Origin: Oscillospiraceae bacterium
Lineage (GTDB): Bacteria > Bacillota > Clostridia > Oscillospirales > Oscillospiraceae
DNA length: 6,589 bases
Reading direction: 5' to 3'
Assembly (NCBI GenBank): GCA_016296565.1
Contig: JAEDJB010000105.1
Location: 1-6,589 of the forward strand
Numbering within the stretch: the first letter of the stretch is position 1; the number at the start of each line of letters is the position of its first letter. The notes under the pieces are model-generated. The model had not been told where the DNA came from. It saw only the letters and a list, made by a program, of their open reading frames with translations, and did no database searches. Both the position numbers and the translations under genes were made by a program. Of this stretch, positions 1 through 4,847 are shown piece by piece.

Positions 1-282
<282 letters not shown>

Positions 283-305
283 TTAGAGCACCTCCATTTT
301 CAAAT

Positions 306-336
306 GTGGTTGGACGGAGCGGAAAGCTCCTCCCAC
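306..336 (-). promoter_or_regulatory. Putative L1-binding RNA operator in the rplK leader
   Basis: In the nusG-rplK spacer the minus-strand RNA begins GUGGGAGGAGC and ends GCUCCGUCCAACCAC. It folds with an outer GUGG/CCAC stem (336-333 with 309-306), a purine/pyrimidine internal loop and an inner GGAGC/GCUCC stem (330-326 with 320-316) capped by UUUCC. The GUGGGAGG and ACCAC strands resemble the L1 site of 23S rRNA as I remember it. L1 is known to repress its own L11-L1 operon by binding a mimic of that site. The hairpin lies about 10 nt upstream of the rplK ribosome binding site, where L1 binding could block initiation. The pairing is seen directly; the assignment to L1 is inference from family knowledge. 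Confidence 0.65.
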
Positions 337-339
337 TGA

Positions 340-356
340 CCGCGCCTTCCGCGCGG
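340..356 (-). other. GC-rich hairpin just after nusG
   Basis: CCGCGC (356-351) pairs with GCGCGG (345-340) around a 5-nt loop, starting 13 nt after the nusG stop codon. No U-run follows, so it is not an intrinsic terminator. It could protect the nusG 3' end or be a processing site between the nusG and rplK parts of the transcript. Function is not established. Confidence 0.35.
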
Positions 357-369
357 CTGCTGCAGGGGA

Positions 370-888
370 TCAGATGGACTCGATCTGATCCAGGTCCAGC
401 TCCACCGGGGTTTCCCGGCCGAACATGGACACAACGACCCGGACCTTCTGGCGCTCCATGTCGATCTCTTCCACGATGCCGAGGAAGGATTCCAGCGCGC
501 CGTCGGTGATGCGGACGTTGTCGCCGACTTGATAGGTCACAAGGACCTCCCGCTTTTCCACGCCCAGGGCGGCGATTTCATCGTCCGTCAGGGGAATGGG
601 CTTGTTGCCGGACCCGACGAAGCCGGTGACCCCGCGCACGTTGCGCACCAGGTGCCAGGTCTCGTCCGTCATGATCATCTTCACCAGCACGTAGCCGGGG
701 AACACCTTGCGTTCCACGGTCTTGGTGCCGGAATCGGTGATTTCGGTCACGGTTTCCATGGGGATATTCACTGCCAGAATGAGGTCGCCCATGTTGCGGT
801 TTTCCACGGCTTTTTCAATGGTGGCTTTTACGGTGTTTTCATAACCCGAATAGGTGTGAGCCACATACCATCTTGCGCCTTCAGCCAT
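370..888 (-). CDS. nusG: Transcription termination/antitermination factor NusG
   Basis: NusG binds RNA polymerase, affects pausing and Rho-dependent termination, and helps couple transcription to translation. The protein has 172 residues, normal for a bacterial NusG without an inserted domain. The NGN domain covers roughly residues 5-110. It shows WYVAHTYSGYE near the start, KVFPGYVLVKM at 61-71 and the VRNVRGVTGFVG segment at about 81-92, which are family hallmarks. The KOW domain follows at about 119-172, with VGDNVRITDGALESFLG and VEEID. The start is ATG at 888, preceded by AGGTGA at 900-895 with 6-nt spacing. It lies 17 nt after secE on the same strand, the standard secE-nusG-rplK order. 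No separate promoter is visible between secE and nusG, so it is probably expressed from the rpmG promoter. No missing key residue was noticed. Confidence 0.97.
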   Translation of the reverse strand: MAEGARWYVAHTYSGYENTVKATIEKAVENRNMGDLILAVNIPMETVTEITDSGTKTVERKVFPGYVLVKMIMTDETWHLVRNVRGVTGFVGSGNKPIPLTDDEIAALGVEKREVLVTYQVGDNVRITDGALESFLGIVEEIDMERQKVRVVVSMFGRETPVELDLDQIESI

Positions 889-905
889 TTTGATTCACCT
901 GTCCG

Positions 906-1232
906 TCAATGACCGAAGAGAGAGAGCAGAGCGCTGATGACGGCGCTGGCAATGCCATCGAAGATCCAGACGATAATGCCTACGACGATCACGCAGACAA
1001 TTACGATGCCGGTCTTCTTGAGGGTATCTGCCCGGGAAGGCCAGGAGACCTTCTTCAGCTCTGCCTTCAGTTCCCGGAAGAAACGGCCCAAACGCTTGCC
1101 GAAGCCGGGCTTCTTGTCCTTTTCGGCTTTGGCCTTGTCCTTCTTGGGCTTGGCTTCCTTGGCGGGCTTGGCTGCCTCAGTCTGAGTCTCTTCTGCGGTC
1201 GCGTCCTGGTTCATCTTTTCTTTTTCAGACAT
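906..1232 (-). CDS. secE: Preprotein translocase subunit SecE
   Basis: SecE is the small essential subunit that clamps SecY in the SecYEG protein-export channel of the cytoplasmic membrane. The protein has 108 residues. Residues 1-42 form a low-complexity, very charged tail rich in Lys, Ala and Glu. It is longer than in the roughly 60-residue SecE of many Firmicutes and is likely disordered. The conserved part starts near residue 48: RFFRELKAELKKVSWPS, the amphipathic helix and signature hinge. A single hydrophobic membrane segment follows at about 73-101. The start at 1232 has a purine-rich GGGTGG about 7 nt upstream, a modest site. The in-frame Met7 is an alternative start. secE lies 41 nt after rpmG and 17 nt before nusG in the classical cluster. 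Confidence 0.94.
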   Translation of the reverse strand: MSEKEKMNQDATAEETQTEAAKPAKEAKPKKDKAKAEKDKKPGFGKRLGRFFRELKAELKKVSWPSRADTLKKTGIVIVCVIVVGIIVWIFDGIASAVISALLSLFGH

Positions 1233-1273
1233 TCAGTTCCACCCTTCTTTCTTACAGGGAATGTGGGCCATCA

Positions 1274-1438
1274 TCACTTAGTCTCGGTATGAACGGTGTG
1301 CTTTCTGCAGAAGGGGCAGTACTTGTTCATCTCTAAGCGGTCGGGGGTATTCTTCTTGTTCTTCATAGTGTTGTAGTTGCGCTGCTTGCATTCGTTGCAT
1401 CTGAGGGTGATCTTCACCCGTGCGCCGGCCTTTGCCAT
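1274..1438 (-). CDS. rpmG: 50S ribosomal protein L33, zinc-binding (C+) type
   Basis: L33 is a small 50S protein near the E site. The gene encodes 54 residues, within the family's normal 49-55. The N-terminus MAKAGARVKITLRC and the region NYNTMKNKKNTPDRLEMNKY are typical. Two CxxC pairs, C14-C17 and C41-C44 (CPFC), would bind one zinc ion, so this is the C+ paralogue rather than the zinc-free one used under zinc starvation. The start ATG at 1438-1436 is fixed by an ideal AAAGGAGGTG ribosome binding site with AGGAGG at 1453-1448, 9 nt upstream. It is the first gene of the rpmG-secE-nusG-rplK operon and sits behind a long leader containing a terminator. An unrelated 105-codon frame (1278-1595) covers the same bases in another register. 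Confidence 0.96.
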   Translation of the reverse strand: MAKAGARVKITLRCNECKQRNYNTMKNKKNTPDRLEMNKYCPFCRKHTVHTETK

Positions 1439-1473
1439 ATCGCGGCACCTCCTTTACGATGTTCGGCCCCGGG

Positions 1474-1523
1474 AAAAAGCAAAACGCCGAAATCGGCCTT
1501 CCGCCTGTCCACAGGCGATTCCG
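1474..1523 (-). promoter_or_regulatory. Terminator-like hairpin in the rpmG leader
   Basis: On the minus strand CGGAATCG (1523-1516) can pair with CGATTTCG (1495-1488), 8 bp with one G-U. The pairing encloses a smaller CCTG/CAGG hairpin. It is followed by GTTTTGCTTTTT, a broken U-rich tail. A short alternative stem, GCCG-ATTT-CGGC (1497-1486), precedes the same tail. It could be a weak second attenuator or an antiterminator for the upstream element. The pairing is seen; the activity is inference. Confidence 0.35.
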
Positions 1524-1545
1524 ATCCCGGCGAATCCATTCTGCC

Positions 1546-1571
1546 AAAAAAGAGCGTACTAATAACGCTCT
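1546..1571 (-). terminator. Intrinsic terminator inside the rpmG leader (attenuator candidate)
   Basis: Minus-strand AGAGCGT (1571-1565) pairs perfectly with ACGCTCT (1557-1551) over a 7-nt loop and is followed at once by a run of U (1551-1546). It lies about 135 nt downstream of the predicted start of transcription and about 110 nt before rpmG. It would stop the transcript before any of the four ribosomal/secretion genes unless bypassed. On the plus strand no T-run follows, so it is directional. Confidence 0.75.
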
Positions 1572-1606
1572 GGAAGAATACGGCTGGATCGGCATCGTTT
1601 GCCTCC

Positions 1607-1678
1607 CTATGTCCCGGTTTGGTCAAGGGTTTGCGGGCGTATACCGTAATACGCGCACAAAAAATAAGCCCTTTTCAT
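1607..1678 (-). other. Possible 23-residue leader peptide frame
   Basis: An ATG at 1678 lies only about 4 nt after the predicted transcription start and opens a 23-codon frame (MKRAYFLCAYYGIRPQTLDQ then three residues). It ends in TAG at 1609-1607, exactly at a purine-rich AGGGAGG that precedes the ATG at 1595. No ribosome binding site can precede it on that transcript, so translation would need leaderless initiation. It is recorded as a weak candidate only. Confidence 0.15.
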
Positions 1679-1688
1679 AGGTGTTGTT

Positions 1689-1718
1689 ATTCTAGCATGC
1701 CTGGCAACAGGTTGTCAA
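1689..1718 (-). promoter_or_regulatory. Housekeeping promoter of rpmG-secE-nusG-rplK
   Basis: On the minus strand a perfect -35 box TTGACA (1718-1713) is followed after 18 bp by TAGAAT (1694-1689), 5 of 6 matches to the -10 consensus. The predicted start is near 1682. Upstream of the -35 box, bases 1721-1750 are strongly AT-rich in an otherwise GC-rich window (runs such as ATATTTTATATTTTC). They may act as an UP element, as expected for a highly expressed ribosomal-protein promoter. Confidence 0.82.
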
Positions 1719-1720
1719 GG
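1699..1720. repeat. Imperfect inverted repeat over the rpmG -35 box
   Basis: TGGCAAC (1702-1708) and GTTGTCA (1711-1717) form an inverted repeat with one mismatch and a 2-bp centre. Partial symmetry extends to the flanking CC and GG. Part of the right arm is simply the -35 box, so the symmetry could be chance, or it could be an operator. Confidence 0.3.
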
Positions 1721-1756
1721 GAATTTTGCAAGAAAATATAAAATATAGAGGAGGCA

Positions 1757-1775
1757 GGGCGCTTTTCTGCGCCCC
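1757..1775. repeat. Inverted repeat between the divergent promoters
   Basis: GGGCGC and GCGCCC flank a 6-nt TTTTCT spacer, a perfect 6-bp repeat. It lies upstream of both divergent promoters and belongs to neither predicted transcript. It has no T-run on either side, so it is not a terminator. It may be a protein-binding site for the divergent region. Confidence 0.35.
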
Positions 1776-1781
1776 TTCCGG

Positions 1782-1810
1782 TTGACACTTACCGTCCTTT
1801 CCGGTAAGAT
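1782..1810 (+). promoter_or_regulatory. Promoter of the ruvX operon
   Basis: A perfect TTGACA (1782-1787) is separated by 17 bp from TAAGAT (1805-1810), which keeps the key first, second, fifth and sixth positions of the -10 box. Transcription should start near 1817, leaving a leader of about 20 nt before the ruvX ATG at 1836. It faces away from the rpmG promoter. Confidence 0.75.
1788..1808. repeat. Perfect inverted repeat in the ruvX promoter spacer (operator candidate)
   Basis: CTTACCG (1788-1794) and CGGTAAG (1802-1808) are exact reverse complements 7 bp apart. They start directly after the -35 box and overlap the -10 box. A dimeric repressor bound here would exclude RNA polymerase. The symmetry is seen directly; the regulator is unknown. 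Confidence 0.5.
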
Positions 1811-1835
1811 GGACACATGAGAAGGTGATAAGATT

Positions 1836-2297
1836 ATGCGGATTATGGCGATTGATTATGGCGACGCCCGCACGGGGGTTGCCCTGTCCGACCCCACCGG
1901 CTTTCTGGCGGGGCAGACCTTCCTGGTGAAGAGCCGGAAGGAGGAGGTTGTCCTGGCGGAGCTTTCCGCCCTGGCCCGCCGGGAGGGGGCGGAGGAGCTG
2001 GTGCTGGGCTACCCGAAAAACATGAACGGCACCGTGGGTCCCCGGGCGGAAAAGTGCGCCGCCCTGGGGGAAAAGCTCAGAGAGGCCACCGGCCTGCCGG
2101 TGATCCTTTGGGACGAGCGCCGCACCACCGTGGACGCCCACCGCATTTTAGGGGAGCAGGGGGTCCGCAGCAAAAACCGCAAGGACAAGATCGACTCCGT
2201 TGCGGCCACCCTGATTCTGGAGGGCTACCTTGACTGGAAGCGCATCCAGGCAAAACGACAGGAACAGGAGGAGAACCATGAAGAAGGAAACCCGTGA
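1836..2297 (+). CDS. ruvX: RuvX/YqgF-family Holliday-junction-resolvase-like nuclease
   Basis: This family has the RNase H fold. It has been assigned to pre-16S rRNA 5'-end processing and, in some bacteria, Holliday junction resolution; which applies here cannot be told from sequence. The protein has 153 residues, somewhat longer than the usual 135-145 because of a charged C-terminal tail. Motifs are all present. MAIDYGDARTG carries catalytic Asp7, ELVLGYPKNMNGTVGPRAEK spans about 54-73, WDERRTTVDAHRIL carries Glu94, and KDKIDSVAATLILEGYLD carries Asp120. The start at 1836 has AAGGTGA about 7-8 nt upstream. Met4 is an alternative start but has a less favourable spacing. It is the first gene of a three-gene operon, and its last 20 nt overlap the next gene. 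Many Clostridia keep ruvX next to alaS or a small DUF1292 gene, so this neighbourhood is less common. Confidence 0.93.
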   Translation: MRIMAIDYGDARTGVALSDPTGFLAGQTFLVKSRKEEVVLAELSALARREGAEELVLGYPKNMNGTVGPRAEKCAALGEKLREATGLPVILWDERRTTVDAHRILGEQGVRSKNRKDKIDSVAATLILEGYLDWKRIQAKRQEQEENHEEGNP

Positions 2298-3066
2298 CGT
2301 CCAATACCATATTAATTGCGGGCCGGGAGACGTGGGGCGCTACTGCATCCTGCCCGGCGACCCCGGCCGGTGTGAGCTGATTGCCCAATATTTCGACGAC
2401 CCCGTCTTTATCGGCTCCAACCGGGAGTACACCATCTATACCGGCACCCTTCTGGGGGAGAAGGTCAGCGTCTGCTCCACAGGCATCGGCGGCCCCTCCG
2501 CGGTGATCGCCCTGGAGGAGCTGACCGCCCTGGGGGCGGATACCTACGTCCGGGTGGGCACCTGCGGGGGCATTGCCATCCCGGTACAGAGCGACGACCT
2601 GGTGATTGCCACCGGCGCGGTGCGCCACGAGGGGGCCAGCCGGGAGTATGCCCCCATTGAGTTTCCCGCTGTGGCGGACTTCCAGGTGCTCACCGCTCTG
2701 GTGGACGCCGCCAAGGCCCTGAAGGAGCCCTGGCACGCCGGGGTGGTCCAGTGCAAGGATTCCTTTTACGGCCAGCACGACCCCGCCCGGATGCCCGTGT
2801 CCTACGAGCTGCTGAACAAGTGGGAGGCCTGGAAGCGCCTGGGGGTTCTGGCCAGCGAGATGGAGTCCGCCGCCCTCTTTACCGCCGCCGCCGCTTTGGG
2901 GATCCGGTGCGGCTCCGTGTTCCACGTGGTGTGGAACCAGGAGCGGGAGAAGGCCGGGCTGGACCAGAAGGAGTCCGGCGACGTGCTCCAGGCAGTCCGG
3001 GTAGGTGTGGAAGCGGTCAAGCTGCTCATTCAGCGGGACCGGGAAAAGGAGGCAGACCATGGCTAA
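2278..3066 (+). CDS. udp: Nucleoside phosphorylase, probably uridine phosphorylase
   Basis: Such enzymes split a nucleoside with phosphate to give the free base and (deoxy)ribose-1-phosphate in pyrimidine salvage. The protein has 262 residues, close to the 253 of E. coli Udp, and follows it closely. It has PGDPGR at 26-31 (phosphate-contacting Arg31), Arg49 in SNREYT, CSTGIGGPSAVIALEEL at 66-82, and the phosphate loop RVGTCGG at 92-98. REYAPIEFPAVADF lies at 122-135, FYGQ at 163-166 (Gln166 aligns with the uracil-recognition Gln), and EMES at 194-197 provides the ribose-binding Met and Glu. The segment after Gln166 differs from the E. coli QER motif, so uracil specificity is likely but not certain. 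ATG at 2278 is chosen over an upstream in-frame ATG at 2230 because AGGAGG stands 6 nt before it. It overlaps ruvX by 20 nt and the next gene by 8 nt. Confidence 0.88.
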   Translation: MKKETRDVQYHINCGPGDVGRYCILPGDPGRCELIAQYFDDPVFIGSNREYTIYTGTLLGEKVSVCSTGIGGPSAVIALEELTALGADTYVRVGTCGGIAIPVQSDDLVIATGAVRHEGASREYAPIEFPAVADFQVLTALVDAAKALKEPWHAGVVQCKDSFYGQHDPARMPVSYELLNKWEAWKRLGVLASEMESAALFTAAAALGIRCGSVFHVVWNQEREKAGLDQKESGDVLQAVRVGVEAVKLLIQRDREKEADHG

Positions 3067-3724
3067 GGAAGTAAAGCATTCCTGCATCGACTGCGCCGTC
3101 ACTCTGTGCGACGCACACAACCCCCACAAGGCGTTTCCTGCCTTCTGCATCAGCCGGCAGATGACCGAGGAGCAGCGCAACGCCTCTCTGATGGAGTATT
3201 TTAACGACCCGGAGGACAAGAAGGTGGTCCAGGTGGCCGCCACGGTGGAGTCCGACGGCTACAAGATCTGGCCCCGGGTTCAGGAGACCATCGAGTTTGC
3301 CAAGCGCATGGGCTTTACCAAGATCGGAATTGCCACCTGCGTGGCTCTGATTAAGGAGAGCCGGATGCTGGCCAAGATGCTCCGGGCCCACGGCTTTGAG
3401 GTCTACGGGATCAGCTGCAAGGCCGGCGAGGTCCCCAAGACCGAGCTGGGCATCCACCCCAAGTACCACGGCCCCGGCCACATCGCCTGCAACCCCATCC
3501 TCCAGGCCCAGCTGCTGGCGGAGGAGGGCACGGAATTCAACATCGTCATGGGTCTGTGTGTGGGCCACGACAGCCTGTTCTATAAATACTCCAAGGCCCT
3601 GACCACCACCCTGGTGGTGAAGGACCGGGTGCTGATGCACAACACCGTCATGCCCCTGTACACAGCCGAGCAGTACTACCAGCACCTTCTCCATCCCCCG
3701 GAAGAGGAGAAGGAAACCGAATAA
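3059..3724 (+). CDS. DUF1847 cysteine-rich protein of unknown function
   Basis: The 221-residue protein matches my recollection of the DUF1847 family, found in Clostridia, Bacteroidetes and methanogens with no established activity. The N-terminus has Cys9, Cys12, Cys17 and Cys30 (C-x2-C-x4-C...C), which could bind a metal or iron-sulfur cluster. Further cysteines sit in conserved-looking motifs: GIATC (Cys94), GISCKAGEVPK (Cys120), HIACNP (Cys144) and MGLCVGHD (Cys167). These are followed by a LVVKDRVLMHN segment near the C-terminus. There is no signal peptide or membrane segment, so it should be cytoplasmic. ATG at 3059 has AGGAGG 6 nt upstream; the in-frame ATG at 3005 lacks one. It overlaps the phosphorylase by 8 nt, which implies translational coupling and perhaps a shared pathway. 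It is the last gene before a strong terminator. Several of these cysteines may form a redox or metal site, but that is inference. Confidence 0.85.
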   Translation: MAKEVKHSCIDCAVTLCDAHNPHKAFPAFCISRQMTEEQRNASLMEYFNDPEDKKVVQVAATVESDGYKIWPRVQETIEFAKRMGFTKIGIATCVALIKESRMLAKMLRAHGFEVYGISCKAGEVPKTELGIHPKYHGPGHIACNPILQAQLLAEEGTEFNIVMGLCVGHDSLFYKYSKALTTTLVVKDRVLMHNTVMPLYTAEQYYQHLLHPPEEEKETE

Positions 3725-3730
3725 CGCCCG

Positions 3731-3763
3731 TCCCGCCCCGGATTGTCCGGGGCGGGATTTTTT
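3731..3763 (+). terminator. Strong intrinsic terminator of the ruvX-udp-DUF1847 operon
   Basis: TCCCGCCCCGGA (3731-3742) pairs perfectly with TCCGGGGCGGGA (3746-3757) across a tiny TTG centre; in practice this gives 11 bp with a 5-nt loop. It is followed by six T (3758-3763). It begins 7 nt after the DUF1847 stop codon and separates this operon from the next gene. Confidence 0.95.
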
Positions 3764-3807
3764 GCGTCTGTGAGGCATAGGGTAAAGGAAGAGAGGAGGG
3801 ATGCCCC

Positions 3808-4356
3808 ATGGAGCAGCGCTTTTCCCTGGAGGGCGGCCAGATGGTGTGCCGGGACGCCCAGGGGGGCGGCGTGGAGGTCATTCTGGAGCTGCGTCCCCGG
3901 GAGCGGGGCCTGTACCGGGGGTACCTGGCAGGGCCGGGGGGAAGGATGGACCTGGGAGCCCTGCTGCCGGAGCGGGACAGCCTCCGTCTGCGCCGCACCC
4001 TGTCCCAGCGGCGGCTGCGGGAGCAGGGCTGCTGGCCTATCTTAGGGGGCGGAGCCTCCCTGGTCCACTCCTTTCAGAACGGACGGCCCGGGGGAGCGCC
4101 CCAGGGCTGGACCCCGCTGACCGGGGAGGAGAACCTGTTTCCCCGGGACCCTCTCCTGGCCCGGGCAGCGGGGGAGACCCACCGGGGTCTCATTCGCCGC
4201 CAGCCGGAGGGAGACTTCCGCTTGGCCTTCCCCTGGGACCCGGCCAGTCCCTTCCCCCTGGTCCCCCTGTTCTGCTTTGCCCGGGTGGAAAACCTGAGCG
4301 GCCGGCTCCACCTGGTGTTCCGCTTCCGAAGCGGCGGCATCCCCACCATGCCCTGA
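3808..4356 (+). CDS. Hypothetical protein, family not recognised
   Basis: I do not recognise this 182-residue protein. It is rich in Arg, Gly, Leu and Pro, has no signal peptide or membrane helix, and no catalytic motif stands out. Residues about 20-75 look like beta strands with short turns (VEVILELRPRERGLYRGYLAG, then LGALLPE, LRLRRTLS), ending in a GCWP motif. The C-terminal part (FPLVPLFCFARVENLSGRLHLVFRF) also looks like strands. Start choice: ATG at 3808 has AGGAGG 8 nt upstream (3794-3799); the nearby ATG at 3801 is too close to that site and in another frame. No clear promoter is seen in the 44 nt after the preceding terminator. The gene could therefore depend on read-through or a weak promoter. 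The frame ends cleanly before the mrnC promoter. Real coding is supported by the ribosome binding site and by its filling the gap between a terminator and a promoter. Confidence 0.68.
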   Translation: MEQRFSLEGGQMVCRDAQGGGVEVILELRPRERGLYRGYLAGPGGRMDLGALLPERDSLRLRRTLSQRRLREQGCWPILGGGASLVHSFQNGRPGGAPQGWTPLTGEENLFPRDPLLARAAGETHRGLIRRQPEGDFRLAFPWDPASPFPLVPLFCFARVENLSGRLHLVFRFRSGGIPTMP

Positions 4357-4373
4357 CCTTCCTGCCTCCGCCC

Positions 4374-4402
4374 TTGCCAGAATATGAAATCTGCGCTACA
4401 AT
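4374..4402 (+). promoter_or_regulatory. Promoter of mrnC-rqcH
   Basis: TTGCCA (4374-4379) and TACAAT (4397-4402) each match the housekeeping consensus at 5 of 6 positions and are separated by the optimal 17 bp. Transcription should start near 4409, about 30 nt before the mrnC ATG. It lies wholly in the 83-nt gap after the hypothetical gene. Confidence 0.78.
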
Positions 4403-4439
4403 ACTCCCAAAAGGATTCACCAGGAATGGGAGCGACAAC

Positions 4440-4844
4440 ATGGACTATTTTCACTTATCGGAAGACAAACAGGCCCTGCTGGACATGAGCAGCCTGGGGC
4501 TGGCCTATCTGGGGGACGCGGTGTACGAGGTCATGGTCCGCAGCTGGCTGTGCCTGCGTGGAAAGCTCACCCCCGGCCGTCTTCATCGGGCCGCCCTGGA
4601 CTATGTGGCTGCTCCCCGGCAGGCAAGGCTCCTGGAAAAGCTCCTGCCCAGCCTCACCGAGGAGGAGGTGCGCGTCTACAAGCGGGGCCGCAACTCCAAC
4701 CCCCACGCCCATCCCCGGGGGGCCACCCGGCAGGAGTATCAGATTGCTACCGGGCTGGAGACCCTGTTTGGCTGGCTCTACCTCCAGGGGGAGATCCAGC
4801 GCCTGAACCAATTGTTTGACCTGATGATGGAAGGGGAGGAATGA
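4440..4844 (+). CDS. mrnC: Mini-ribonuclease III
   Basis: Mini-III is a dimeric RNase III-type double-strand nuclease without a dsRNA-binding domain. It matures the ends of 23S rRNA in Firmicutes. The protein has 134 residues, a normal length. The RNase III signature LAYLGDAVYEVMVR carries catalytic Asp26 and Glu30. It is followed by LHRAALDYVAAPRQARLLEKL, then EEEVRVYKRGRNSN at 74-87, and the second metal-site region YQIATGLETLFGWLYLQG at 100-117 (Glu107 expected to be catalytic). The ATG at 4440 is preceded by GGGAG 7 nt upstream, and the family N-terminus begins here. The frame is open far upstream (to 3801) but that extension is proline-rich nonsense lying over another gene. rqcH follows after 3 nt. 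Confidence 0.96.
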   Translation: MDYFHLSEDKQALLDMSSLGLAYLGDAVYEVMVRSWLCLRGKLTPGRLHRAALDYVAAPRQARLLEKLLPSLTEEEVRVYKRGRNSNPHAHPRGATRQEYQIATGLETLFGWLYLQGEIQRLNQLFDLMMEGEE

Positions 4845-4847
4845 TCC

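Larger units (their letters stand above)
1439..1682 (-). promoter_or_regulatory. Structured 5' leader of the rpmG operon
   Basis: This gene-free stretch of about 240 nt lies between the predicted transcription start (near 1682) and rpmG. From 5' to 3' on the minus strand it holds several elements. A hairpin GCGTAT/ATACGC with a 6-nt loop sits at 1656-1639 and may be closed further out by AAGGG/CCCTT. A 23-codon frame spans 1678-1607. A ribosome-binding-like AGGGAGG at 1608-1602 stands 6 nt before an ATG at 1595. An intrinsic terminator is at 1571-1546, a larger hairpin with U-rich tail at 1523-1474, and finally the rpmG ribosome binding site. No promoter-like hexamers were seen between the terminator and rpmG, so rpmG expression should depend on read-through. 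I do not recognise a named RNA family here. Confidence 0.6.

Noticed and set aside
529..1292. Plus-strand frames opposite nusG and secE (529-912, 909-1292).
   Set aside because: They mirror nusG and secE, which are certain by motif; the His/Gly/Asp-rich translations are typical antisense composition.
1817..1828. Four-codon mini-frame ATG AGA AGG TGA in the ruvX leader.
   Set aside because: It is too short and lies at the very 5' end of the transcript; it merely overlaps the ruvX ribosome binding site by chance.
1439..1835. Search for a tRNA (such as the tRNA-Trp often near secE) or a tuf gene remnant upstream of rpmG.
   Set aside because: No cloverleaf arms, CCA end, T-loop GTTCRANNC or EF-Tu motif could be found on either strand.
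2077..3243. 388-codon minus-strand frame across ruvX, udp and DUF1847.
   Set aside because: It is antisense to three well-identified genes with no ribosome binding site. Long antisense frames arise from the high third-position GC.
3026..3778. 250-codon minus-strand frame over DUF1847, extending through its terminator.
   Set aside because: It is an antisense shadow of a recognised gene, starts beyond a strong terminator hairpin and matches no known protein.
4404..4432. CTCCC (4404-4408) pairing with GGGAG (4428-4432) to hide the mrnC ribosome binding site.
   Set aside because: The left arm lies mostly upstream of the predicted transcription start near 4409, so it would not be in the transcript; 5 bp alone is weak.
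3801..4439. Upstream in-frame extension that would make mrnC a 347-residue protein.
   Set aside because: The extra part is Pro/Gly/Arg-rich with no domain. It overlaps the 182-residue gene, its ATG is only 1 nt from the AGGAGG motif, and Mini-III begins naturally at 4440 with its own site and promoter.
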